Part shown: positions 35,286-43,022 of the stretch, in pieces | Layout: each line of letters starts with the position of its first letter | Position numbering within the stretch: position 1 is the first letter of the stretch | Assembly (NCBI RefSeq): GCF_002753895.1 | Contig: NZ_NJER01000002.1 | Coordinates: 797,145 to 861,144 of the forward strand | Length of the DNA stretch: 64,000 nt | Origin: Halobacteriovorax sp. JY17 | Lineage (GTDB): Bacteria; Bdellovibrionota; Bacteriovoracia; Bacteriovoracales; Bacteriovoracaceae | Direction of reading: 5' to 3' | Translations under genes and position numbers: made by a program | Notes under the pieces: generated by a model | Told to the model about the DNA's origin: nothing | The model's input: the letters and a program-made list of their open reading frames with translations, nothing else | Database searches by the model: none

Positions 35286-36347
35286 ATGAGAAAATTTCTA
35301 GCTTTGACATCTTTATTATCAATTACTCTTGGAGCGCCTAGCTTTGGAGCCGAGATTGATTCTTATCGAAATGCTTCACATATTCAAAGTAGTTCAAAAT
35401 TCTTAGATAAGAAAGTAAACGGGTGGTTGATCAGTGCTGTGTCAGAGTTGAATGAGCAAGAAGTCGCTTGTCCAGTTGATACTGAATCTGCAGAAGAAGT
35501 CTATGACATCGTTAAATCTCAAATGGCGAGTCCTTTTATTGGACATTCAATCGCAGTGGATCTCGATGAATCTCTGCCTGCTGAAATGATTAGAAGAACA
35601 GGCTTTGATTACTCTGTTTACGCGGGAATAAATTGGCTTGAAGGAGTCTCTCTCAATTTAAAAGGACTGCTAGGTTTAATGAACCTTAGTGGAAAAAGAG
35701 TGGGAGTCGATAAGATCGGTCATTTCTTTGTGGAAGGATTTGGATTCTTTAGACGCGCTTATATTAAGAAAGGCGGAAGTGTTGCCTCTGCTATTAGATG
35801 GGGAAAGTTTACGGAGAGGTCTTACTTTGGTCTTACGACGACTGGGGTTTTCTCAAATGCTGACCTAGTGGCAAATTTCAATGGAATGCGCTTTTGGAAT
35901 ATGCTCTTTCTCTTTTCTAAAGACCCTGCTTTTTTAAGAGAAGATAAGAAAGGCTATAGCAGAGAGCCGTTTCTTAAGTGTGAAGACTCTAAGTGGAAAT
36001 TAAATAAGTCATTTGGAATTAGAATGTTCTTAGATGATAGTTGGGATGAGAGTCTAAACTGTAATTACTATGATTCTGAAAAAATCAAAGAAGAAGTTGT
36101 TCATGCGGAGGCTTCAAATATTGGATATAGAGAGCTAAAGGAAAGCGATGGACTTGTGTGCCCAAGGATTTCTAGAAGTTGTTTTCAAGAAAAGTATAAG
36201 TATGGAGAGTTCGCTGAGGATCTCTTACACGCATCTTGTTTTGATAAGAGTAAAGAATATAGAGTAAATCCAAACCATTATGATTTTGGACAATTTCCAT
36301 TTCTTTATAAATATGAAGTCTCAGAGAATCTAGATTCTATTTTTTAG
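35286..36347 (+). CDS. Hypothetical secreted protein
   Basis: About 353 residues. Signal peptide starting MRKFLALTSLLSITLG (cleavage after SFGA). An in-frame TTG at 35277 is an alternative start, adding three residues. The body has a hydrophobic stretch with GVDKIGHFFVEGFGFFRRAY and a Cys-containing C-terminus. No family is recognised; it is probably periplasmic or outer-membrane associated. Confidence 0.68.
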   Translation: MRKFLALTSLLSITLGAPSFGAEIDSYRNASHIQSSSKFLDKKVNGWLISAVSELNEQEVACPVDTESAEEVYDIVKSQMASPFIGHSIAVDLDESLPAEMIRRTGFDYSVYAGINWLEGVSLNLKGLLGLMNLSGKRVGVDKIGHFFVEGFGFFRRAYIKKGGSVASAIRWGKFTERSYFGLTTTGVFSNADLVANFNGMRFWNMLFLFSKDPAFLREDKKGYSREPFLKCEDSKWKLNKSFGIRMFLDDSWDESLNCNYYDSEKIKEEVVHAEASNIGYRELKESDGLVCPRISRSCFQEKYKYGEFAEDLLHASCFDKSKEYRVNPNHYDFGQFPFLYKYEVSENLDSIF

Positions 36348-36360
36348 AGAAGGACTCTAA

Positions 36361-36858
36361 TTACAGGCCTTCTAAGATAATTTCAATGAGTGAAGATTTC
36401 TTTTCTTGGTAAGATTTAGCATCAGCAGAGAATTCAAGCTTACTCGCCTCAAACCTCTTGGCCGCATCTTCATTCTTCTTAAGGTAGTCTCTAAAGTCCA
36501 GACAATCATCAATTCTTGGATCACCTTTCTCGTAGATATAGACTCGACTAAGAATAACATCATCATCTTTAGTTCTTCTCTCAAAGATGAGTCGCTCTAA
36601 GCCTGCTTCTTCTTTTAGAGGGCTTAGACCAAGCTTTAGGAATTCATCTTCAAAGTAGCTAATACCATCTAGTGTGTGAGCGATACAGAGAACGTCAAGA
36701 GTCGGCACTGCAGAGATCTTCGCAATAGAGGTCGAACCAATATGATGAATATCAATGCAATTACTTCTTAGAACTTTTTCTAGAACCTTACATTCTTTTA
36801 GGAAGAAATCCTTATACATTGGAGTATAAGGAAGGAATTGAATTTTACTTTGTGTCAC
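36361..36858 (-). CDS. GrpB family protein (UPF0157)
   Basis: 165 residues, nucleotidyltransferase-fold family of unknown cellular role. It shows HHIGSTSIAKISAVPTLDVL with the typical GST and Asp residues, and FRDYLKKNEDAAKRFEASKLE. The GTG start directly follows the stop of the upstream peptidase-like gene, so the two are coupled. A general link to coenzyme or small-molecule chemistry is only inferred. Confidence 0.85.
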   Translation of the reverse strand: MTQSKIQFLPYTPMYKDFFLKECKVLEKVLRSNCIDIHHIGSTSIAKISAVPTLDVLCIAHTLDGISYFEDEFLKLGLSPLKEEAGLERLIFERRTKDDDVILSRVYIYEKGDPRIDDCLDFRDYLKKNEDAAKRFEASKLEFSADAKSYQEKKSSLIEIILEGL

Positions 36859-38199
36859 TTAGAGTCCGTCTTTACATGTTTTCATTGTCGCATCAGCATT
36901 TTCATCGAAGCATACATGGATATGATTATCATGACCACCCATATGAGTTGCTTTCGTATTTCTTTTTATGACGGGATCATTGAAGTAAATAGGTGAGCCA
37001 CCTGCTTTTTCTAATAGCTTAATAAATCTCTCTGACTTATCTCTAGAATATCTCTTCCAACCGTGCTTGAGACCATTGGTCGTATCATCGTCATTTGCTC
37101 TAAATGGTCTAAGGTCAATACATTCTCCCGAGCCGTGTGTGCTATGACTTCTCCAAGATTTTGGATGATAGAGGTCTCCGAACATGGCCTTACAGCCTGG
37201 TTTAGAACATTCTTTTTGCCACTTCTTTAGAACTTGTGTGAAAGCACAGAGAGCGTTAGGTTTTAAGTAAGCATCTGAGTTGGCCTTATCATCACCTCTA
37301 TAGTGAATACTTCCAAAAGGTCCCGCGCCATTACTGTCGATTGGAACTTTTACAAGTTCTTTCCTTCTCTCTATTGGAGTACTACCACGCCATTCTTGAT
37401 GAGAGGGAATCATTTCAAGGTCCGCTATTTTAAAGTTTGGGTTATCTTCATTGAAGTTTGTAAGAATACTTCTAAAAGCATTTAATTGATCATCTTTTAT
37501 AGGAAGGGCACCTTCAAAGAAGTTACACTCTCTAAAGTTTACATAATTTGATGTGAGTTCATTACTATCGTCATCAATTACAGTCATCTCGTACTTAGAG
37601 AAACAGCTTTCGCCCCCTCCGCCTGGAAGCTCTTCGTCGGGGATACAGCAGTTATTCACTTTAAACTTATCGCCTTCCATCTTTAATTTAATATAGTAAT
37701 TTCTCTTTGAATCAATACCTGGAGTATCGTAGAGAGGGGAGTCTTTTTCAACAGCGAATGTATACTTATCAGTAGAGCGCAAGCTGACAATACTCATCCA
37801 GCCTTTATCATTTTTTTTAACACGAGTTTGTCTTCCTGTTCCAAGGGCAACACTTTTAATATTATCGTATGAGCGTCCTTTGGTATTATTCTTAAGGGCA
37901 TTTTCTGATTTATCAGATGGAACGCTTAGAACTTTTACAGGTACTCTTCCGTTTTCTGAGCCTTCAAATTGTTCGTAGACTTCTGGGTCGATGAAGACGA
38001 TTGATCCTCTTGGAATATACTTATCTTTTATATTGGCATTTTCAAGGTTTCGAAAATTTTCATACATTTTATCACCTTGTCTATACTCATCACTGACGTA
38101 GAAAGGTGGATAGTCGACAAGGTCCTCTTGGCATTCGTAGTGTATCGCCATGGACGAGTTTATGAGAATGAAAAATGTAATTAAGAGTTTAGTCGCCAC
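36859..38199 (-). CDS. Secreted LAS-type peptidase-like protein
   Basis: 446 residues. The frame is open to 38292, but the GTG at 38199 gives a clean signal peptide (KLLITFFILINSSMA) and overlaps the upstream gene by 11 bases, with TGGAAA as ribosome site. The C-terminal domain shows STHGSGECIDLRP and GGHDNHIHVCF, the H...D...HxH zinc pattern of LAS (lysostaphin / D-Ala-D-Ala / hedgehog) peptidases. It is likely a cell-wall-cleaving enzyme, like MepA, fitting for a bacterial predator (inference). Confidence 0.7.
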   Translation of the reverse strand: MATKLLITFFILINSSMAIHYECQEDLVDYPPFYVSDEYRQGDKMYENFRNLENANIKDKYIPRGSIVFIDPEVYEQFEGSENGRVPVKVLSVPSDKSENALKNNTKGRSYDNIKSVALGTGRQTRVKKNDKGWMSIVSLRSTDKYTFAVEKDSPLYDTPGIDSKRNYYIKLKMEGDKFKVNNCCIPDEELPGGGGESCFSKYEMTVIDDDSNELTSNYVNFRECNFFEGALPIKDDQLNAFRSILTNFNEDNPNFKIADLEMIPSHQEWRGSTPIERRKELVKVPIDSNGAGPFGSIHYRGDDKANSDAYLKPNALCAFTQVLKKWQKECSKPGCKAMFGDLYHPKSWRSHSTHGSGECIDLRPFRANDDDTTNGLKHGWKRYSRDKSERFIKLLEKAGGSPIYFNDPVIKRNTKATHMGGHDNHIHVCFDENADATMKTCKDGL

Positions 38200-38614
38200 C
38201 GGTAATTTCCATGTTGTAGGTACAAATTTTCTTTTTATTCTTATATAAACTGATTTGAATTTTTCCACCGTTGTATGAGTGGGCCTCATCAAACCATTTC
38301 ATTAATTTTATGTCTGCGATGTGATCGCTGCCGATCTTCGCTTCTAAGGTCTTGGAGTAGTTCGCGCCCTTATGATCTTTTCCAGTATAGGTGAACTTCA
38401 TAAGATCACCGTCCTTAAATTTTAGGCGACCAAATTCTCCGTCATGAATGGAAAGAGATTTTGGTAACTTGGACCACTTGGTTACGGGAATAGCTTCTTT
38501 CCCTACGAAGTTCATACCACTTAGCTCCCCTAAAATTTCAGAGGGATTGCAGGGTTCAGCGGCGTGAACATCCAACAAAAGTAGGCAAAATATCGAAAAT
38601 AGTAACGCTCTCAC
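38189..38614 (-). CDS. Hypothetical secreted protein
   Basis: 141 residues from a GTG start that opens a clear signal peptide (ALLFSIFCLLLLDVHA). The frame is open 207 bases further up, but that extension lacks a signal and would overlap the DUF1304 gene. The mature protein has two Cys and is beta-rich. Its end overlaps the peptidase-like gene, so they may function together in the envelope. Confidence 0.62.
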   Translation of the reverse strand: MRALLFSIFCLLLLDVHAAEPCNPSEILGELSGMNFVGKEAIPVTKWSKLPKSLSIHDGEFGRLKFKDGDLMKFTYTGKDHKGANYSKTLEAKIGSDHIADIKLMKWFDEAHSYNGGKIQISLYKNKKKICTYNMEITGGD

Positions 38615-38684
38615 GAAGAGCTCATCGGTATATTGTCGGCCATTCTTTAGAGAGTAACCGACTGAAAATGAGTAATTCAGTTTT

Positions 38685-39083
38685 TTAGTTGAAAATATTG
38701 TGAAGGTGGCCCGAAATCGTGTCTTTGTAGTTCCAAGTGAGATAGAGGGCGACGATGGCCGGAGCGGCCTGAACAAAGAAGATCTTCTTAGAAACTGTGA
38801 GCGCTCCATAGGAACCAGCAATAATCACACAAAGAAGAAAGAAGACTTGAAACTCAAAGCCTAGGTTGCCACCTTTATAGAGACCGTAGAAGAGACCCGC
38901 ACTTAGAAAGCCATTATAAAGACCTTGATTGGCCGCCAAAATTTTAGTGGTCTTGGCCTTTTCTAAATTATTACCAAAGACTTTTAGTCCAAGTGGTTTA
39001 TCCCACTGAAACATTTCGAGGTAGAGAAAGTAGAGGTGAAGTAGAGCCACTGCTCCTGTGAAAATCTTAGCTGTTAAAATCAT
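38685..39083 (-). CDS. DUF1304 family membrane protein
   Basis: 132 residues, four helices. FTGAVALLHLYFLYLEMFQW and AANQGLYNGFLSAGLFYG are typical of DUF1304 (YqjF-like) proteins. Function unknown in all members I know. AAGGATGG ribosome site. It is first in a same-strand run with the two secreted-protein genes. Confidence 0.85.
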   Translation of the reverse strand: MILTAKIFTGAVALLHLYFLYLEMFQWDKPLGLKVFGNNLEKAKTTKILAANQGLYNGFLSAGLFYGLYKGGNLGFEFQVFFLLCVIIAGSYGALTVSKKIFFVQAAPAIVALYLTWNYKDTISGHLHNIFN

Positions 39084-39261
39084 AAATCCATCCTTATTTA
39101 TTAAATTATAACCTATTTAAAGAATCATGACATCGCAGTGTATTTCTAGTTTTTAGTGTTCTGATTGCAGAGCAAATAATTCTAAGTCCTTGAAATTTAG
39201 AATGAAAGTTTTGGCATCTCTATTGCTTTAGGTAAGTGATCAATTAGAAAAAGGAAATAAT

Positions 39262-40404
39262 ATGAAATTAAGAATCTTACTTTTTACTCTCTTATTAACA
39301 AGTGGCGTATCGGCTGATTTTAGTACAACTTCTCTCGACGACTTTATTGAATTTAGCTCTTCTAGAACTAATTTGAAAAAAGAAATAGGAGAGCTAAAAT
39401 CATTTACGTTAGATGCTAAGATTGAAAAAGAATTAATTTCTAAAAGTATAAAACAGATAGCTTTAGTGATTAATCATACTTCTAAAGGAGAGATTTCCTT
39501 TAGAGATGCTTACCGAGAAATAAAGTCTAGCGTTAAAAAATTTGGAGTACATGACGGACTACTAACTCCTTCTTTAAATTTGATCGATTCGTATATTGTG
39601 AATGGGCGAAGAGATCTTGTGGGAAATATGGGGCCGATTATTTCAACTTTAAATCCAAGAATAAGTAACCTTTTAGAGACTCATTTAAGTATTTCAAAGG
39701 AATTTGATGAAGAAGATGAGTTACAAGAAAAATTGAGCTTAGTTGATACTGTGGACTTTAGTGATTTGAATCCAATAGGTGAGTTTTCTCATAGTTTTGG
39801 ACTTACTAATTCTGTAAATTCAGATTTACTTGAGGATGAAATTAATATTTTTGGAACACAGGAAGTTACTTCTCTAAACGTAAATATTAGGGGGCCAAGA
39901 GAATTCGAAGGAGATGATGACTCCGACATTGATATATTTGCTGACCCTTCTGGGCGAGGTCCAATTATGGGAGAGAGAGTTGCCAGTGGAAACTCTTGCA
40001 TGAGAGGTTGTATTGGAGGATTTGTTGGAGGTGGATTTGCTGGAATACCTGGAGGGCTTCCTGGAATTGTTTTTGGTGGAATTGGTGGGGGAATCGCTGG
40101 TTGCGCTTCTTCATGTGGAAATGATTCTCCGGGGGATACTCCTCCTAGGTCAACTCCAGAGGTAAATGACCCGCCTGAAAACGATCCTCCTACAACAGTA
40201 GAGCCTCCAAGTGATGATGTTCCTGAGGATGAAAATCCTGGCGACGAAACTCCAAAGGATGATGAGCCAGATAGTGATGACCCTAATGATGATGACGATA
40301 ATAATGATTCAATTTTTACAAATAGTTTTGATTATAGAGAACATGCTTCTATGATAAATGTTAGAATTAGAAATAATATTAGATTTATAGGAAGGGGATT
40401 ATAA
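39262..40404 (+). CDS. Hypothetical secreted protein with Gly-zipper and acidic/Pro tail
   Basis: 380 residues. Signal peptide (cleavage after GVSA), a helical domain to about residue 210, then a glycine-zipper between two Cys (GFVGGGFAGIPGG and following), then a Pro/Asp/Glu-rich disordered tail ending near FDYREHASM. Gly-zippers often insert into membranes. The low-complexity tail suggests a surface protein. AAGGAA ribosome site. Followed two bases on by a small membrane-protein gene. Confidence 0.68.
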   Translation: MKLRILLFTLLLTSGVSADFSTTSLDDFIEFSSSRTNLKKEIGELKSFTLDAKIEKELISKSIKQIALVINHTSKGEISFRDAYREIKSSVKKFGVHDGLLTPSLNLIDSYIVNGRRDLVGNMGPIISTLNPRISNLLETHLSISKEFDEEDELQEKLSLVDTVDFSDLNPIGEFSHSFGLTNSVNSDLLEDEINIFGTQEVTSLNVNIRGPREFEGDDDSDIDIFADPSGRGPIMGERVASGNSCMRGCIGGFVGGGFAGIPGGLPGIVFGGIGGGIAGCASSCGNDSPGDTPPRSTPEVNDPPENDPPTTVEPPSDDVPEDENPGDETPKDDEPDSDDPNDDDDNNDSIFTNSFDYREHASMINVRIRNNIRFIGRGL

Positions 40405-40405
40405 A

Positions 40406-40699
40406 GTGAATAAACATATATTAATAACATCATTACTTTTGAGTTTATATGGAGCGGCCATTGGATACTTTCTAGGGAATCCTGTAAATCAGGCCATTGC
40501 AAGCTTTGTGGGATTCTTTGTGGCAGGACTAGTTTTTTCAAAAATGACGAAGAGAGTTTTTGAATTCCCTCTCGAGGTTATCGTGATGATAGTCCTATTT
40601 CCCGCCGGACTGTTTCTTGGTTACTCAAGCCTAATGATCTTCAATATTCTCCTGATTATTACTATTCAGGTCGTAGTGAAGCATTTTGCAAGAAAGTAA
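40406..40699 (+). CDS. Small membrane protein
   Basis: 97 residues, three hydrophobic segments (about 6-24, 30-46 and 56-90). GTG start with GGAAGGGGA upstream, one base after the previous stop, so cotranscribed with the Gly-zipper protein. No family is recognised. Confidence 0.65.
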   Translation: MNKHILITSLLLSLYGAAIGYFLGNPVNQAIASFVGFFVAGLVFSKMTKRVFEFPLEVIVMIVLFPAGLFLGYSSLMIFNILLIITIQVVVKHFARK

Positions 40700-40767
40700 G
40701 CACTGTAGATCTTAAAATAGACTTGAATCTCTATTTATGATAAATTGTAGCTTCGCATAATTTCTGT

Positions 40768-41148
40768 GGGGGTGCCCTGGTTTCGACGGGTTTCTGGAAG
40801 TTTTGTGGGCGTGCCCAGGCTGGTGTCCAAAATGGTCCTGGTAAAAAGGAGACCAAACCATAATTGCTGAATCTAACGATTACGCTATGCCAATGGCTGC
40901 TTAATAAGCAAAACCATAAAGCATGAGGGTCTTGCACCGATAACAAAAAGCAAGAAACCTTGTTAAGTCGGCAAATAAAAACGGGCTTGATGGAACTGCC
41001 ATGCAAACCATCTAAAAAAACAATTGGGGTTTGCTGAGGTCGCGTATTTCAGACAGTCTTGTCTACTGACGATAACTGTAGACTACGCACGTAGTCCGCT
41101 CTATAGAAAGAAATTCGGACGCGGGTTCGATTCCCGCCACCTCCACCA
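40768..41148 (+). ncRNA. ssrA: tmRNA (SsrA)
   Basis: Rescues stalled ribosomes by acting first as alanyl-tRNA, then as mRNA. The 5' end GGGGGTG pairs with 3' CACCTCC, followed by A-CCA. The conserved CTGGTTTCGACGGG and the T-arm GCGGGTTCGATTCCCGC are present. The tag reading frame (40866-40901, stop TAA TAA) encodes AESNDYAMPMAA. Length 381. A -10-like CATAAT (40756-40761) lies six bases upstream; the -35 is poor. The 3' end doubles as the left attachment site of the integrated element. SmpB is encoded at 17217-17666. Confidence 0.97.
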
Positions 41149-42801
41149 CATGTGACGCCCCTTCGATTCAGCTAGCCAATTGAAGGGTTTTTGGTAATAA
41201 AATTCAATACTTCCATCCTTTAGAACTCGGTTCGATGAGACAATTTCAACTAACTTTCGTTTTACCTCAGGAGAGGCATTTTTATAAATGTTTTCAGTAT
41301 GTTGCGCTAGTTCGATGAGATTGATGCCCTCTTCAATATATTCGTCCTTTTGAGAGTTTATTGATTCAATTTCTGATAGAATTTCATCCTTTTCACCCAT
41401 CCATAACTCATGCTTCTTTCGCCACATATCCTCTGGGATACTACCATTGAGCTTATCTTCATAAGACTTATCGATATAACTCTCAAGCATCTTTTGACGT
41501 CTTTGAAGGACACTCAGTTTGACTGAGTGATCTTCTGAGTTATCTTTATGCTGAGAAAGAAGGATTTCTTGCATCCAGAGTACTTGATCCATTTCAAATG
41601 CTAGAGGCTTGAATATCTCCTCAAAAAGCTCTTCTATTTGAGTTTGTGAGTAGTTCACATTACGCCCAGCAACCTCTTTCATATATGCTTTGTTTTTTTG
41701 ACTACATTTACGAGTAGTATTTGAGCAGTGATAGTAATAGTACTCTTTACGAGTTCCATCTTTGAGTAGCTTTCTCTTGGGTTCTGCTGTGACTTTGCAC
41801 CCACACACTTCATCTGTTTCTCTACCGGTATTATCTAGAATAAATCCTCCACATGAAATCATTCCTAAGTAATGTAAGCTCTTGGTAGAAGTCTTCAGTC
41901 TTTCATGTCCATTAATCTTGTCTTGTACTGACTTCCAAAGATTAAATGAAACAATGGGAGGTTGATGTTCAGGATGAGATTTCAACACTTTCCCCATGTA
42001 TTCAAATTCACCATAGTAAAATCTCTTTCTTAGAAGACGATAGAGAGACTTATGGCCAGAAGGGGATTCTGTCATTGGAAACATAGTCTTCAGCTCCTTC
42101 CAGAGAGAAGGACCTGAATAGTTACCAGTAGAGAAAAGCTGAAATGCTGTTGAAATGAACTCAGCCTCTTCTTCCTGTATTTTAAAAATACTAAGTCCGC
42201 CGGCTAATCTCTGATTTCTATATCCATAAGGAGCCTTTCCTGGAAATAATCCCATGGAGAGTCGCCCCCTCGTGCCGTCAAAAACATTCTTTTTGTGGTC
42301 TTCAATAAATTTAGCGTTGAGGTTATTAAAGATGTCCCATCTAAGCCAATCATCAAATGGGGAGTTTGCGTGCAAAGTTAGGTTATCTCTTACACAGTGA
42401 AGAGTTACATCATGTAGTTTAATTAGCATCTCTATTTCTCTCGCAGATTCTCTATTTCTGTTGGATCTAGATTGATGAGAAAAGATGATATGTTTTATGG
42501 GGTGCTTAGACTCTTGAGAGTCTCTCACAGCATTGGTCATTTCGTGAAAGTTCTTTCTTGCATGATGTTTGGAAGCTGTTTCAGCGACATCCCATTCCTT
42601 TACTATTGATAGCTTGTGAGATGAAGCATAATTTCTAATCCTTGCCATTTGAGCATCATCAGATTGACCTTGGTCTTTCTGTTCCTTTGTACTAACTCTA
42701 CCCATTGCTACAGCTTTTTTAGACTTAGTAGAGACGAGATCTTTTTTTTCATTAAAGAGATCACACTCACTCAGATTGTTTATTAATTCTTTTGTATACA
42801 T
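41101..42801 (-). CDS. Large serine recombinase (integrase)
   Basis: 566 residues. Resolvase domain with catalytic Ser37 (GRVST) and IFSHQSRSNRNRES; recombinase domain (FPGKAPYGYRNQRLAGG); zinc ribbon with two Cys pairs (ISCGG, CGCKV, HCSNTTRKCSQ); coiled coil near the end. The frame is open to 42900, but GAAGGT eight bases before the ATG at 42801 fixes the start. The last 15 or so codons run through the attachment core into antisense tmRNA (WWRWRESNPRP), with the stop at 41101. It integrates the element at ssrA. Confidence 0.92.
   Translation of the reverse strand: MYTKELINNLSECDLFNEKKDLVSTKSKKAVAMGRVSTKEQKDQGQSDDAQMARIRNYASSHKLSIVKEWDVAETASKHHARKNFHEMTNAVRDSQESKHPIKHIIFSHQSRSNRNRESAREIEMLIKLHDVTLHCVRDNLTLHANSPFDDWLRWDIFNNLNAKFIEDHKKNVFDGTRGRLSMGLFPGKAPYGYRNQRLAGGLSIFKIQEEEAEFISTAFQLFSTGNYSGPSLWKELKTMFPMTESPSGHKSLYRLLRKRFYYGEFEYMGKVLKSHPEHQPPIVSFNLWKSVQDKINGHERLKTSTKSLHYLGMISCGGFILDNTGRETDEVCGCKVTAEPKRKLLKDGTRKEYYYYHCSNTTRKCSQKNKAYMKEVAGRNVNYSQTQIEELFEEIFKPLAFEMDQVLWMQEILLSQHKDNSEDHSVKLSVLQRRQKMLESYIDKSYEDKLNGSIPEDMWRKKHELWMGEKDEILSEIESINSQKDEYIEEGINLIELAQHTENIYKNASPEVKRKLVEIVSSNRVLKDGSIEFYYQKPFNWLAESKGRHMWWRWRESNPRPNFFL
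41138..41148 (+). repeat. Left attachment core (attL), 11-bp direct repeat
   Basis: CACCTCCACCA at the very 3' end of tmRNA recurs exactly at 63596-63606. The flanks differ on both sides, as expected for recombination-generated attL/attR. Insertion therefore leaves a complete tmRNA. Confidence 0.85.
41159..41192 (+). terminator. Intrinsic terminator for tmRNA, supplied by the element
   Basis: Ten base pairs (CCCTTCGATT / AATTGAAGGG, one G-U), nine-base loop, then TTTTT, beginning 10 bases after the tmRNA 3' end. It lies inside the 3' coding part of the recombinase gene on the other strand, so it belongs to the inserted DNA. Confidence 0.82.
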
Positions 42802-42949
42802 AGTTTTTACCTTCTTTAATGGATAGCTCATTACGAAGAACTTCGAAGAATAGGATCGTGTTGATTGAGGCTTCTTGTATATCATCTGAGGATATGTCAT
42901 CTCCCAAGCAGGTATACTGTGAATGTGGATCCGGTTCTTGTTCTTTCAT
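42767..42949 (-). CDS. Small protein upstream of the recombinase (60 aa)
   Basis: 60 residues, MKEQEPDPHSQYTCLGDDIS at the N-terminus and a helix EASINTILFFEVLRNELS after it. Its 3' end overlaps the recombinase start by 35 bases, which suggests coupling, perhaps as a regulator or directionality factor. It is not matched to a known excisionase family. It lies just downstream of a palindromic region. Confidence 0.55.
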   Translation of the reverse strand: MKEQEPDPHSQYTCLGDDISSDDIQEASINTILFFEVLRNELSIKEGKNYVYKRINKQSE

Positions 42950-42958
42950 AAGAAGCTA

Positions 42959-43022
42959 GCACAGGTGCACGGGCAATTGTGGACAGAAAATATCTGTTCT
43001 AATTAACTGTGCACCTGTGCAC
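42959..43022. promoter_or_regulatory. Nested inverted repeats before the recombinase unit
   Basis: GCACAGGTGCAC (42959-42970) is the exact reverse complement of GTGCACCTGTGC (43009-43020). Between them lies a second palindrome ACAGA-aaata-TCTGT (42983-42997). It sits between the primase-helicase stop and the small gene before the recombinase. It looks like an operator array over the recombinase promoter; a terminator or recombination accessory site is an alternative. Confidence 0.6.

Noticed and set aside
38615..38821. Long N-terminal extension of the secreted protein at 38189
   Set aside because: It overlaps the DUF1304 gene by 137 bases, is Arg/Ser-rich with no signal peptide, and a GTG start with a clear signal sequence lies at 38614.
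41101..41150. The peptide WWRWRESNPRP at the recombinase C-terminus as a conserved protein motif
   Set aside because: It is the antisense translation of the tmRNA T-arm and 3' end. Such peptides recur wherever ORFs run into tRNA-like genes, so it carries no functional signal by itself.
42981..42998. LexA/SOS box in GACAGAAAATATCTGTTC
   Set aside because: The spacing does not match the CTGT-N8-ACAG or other LexA consensus that I know; treated as a generic palindrome.
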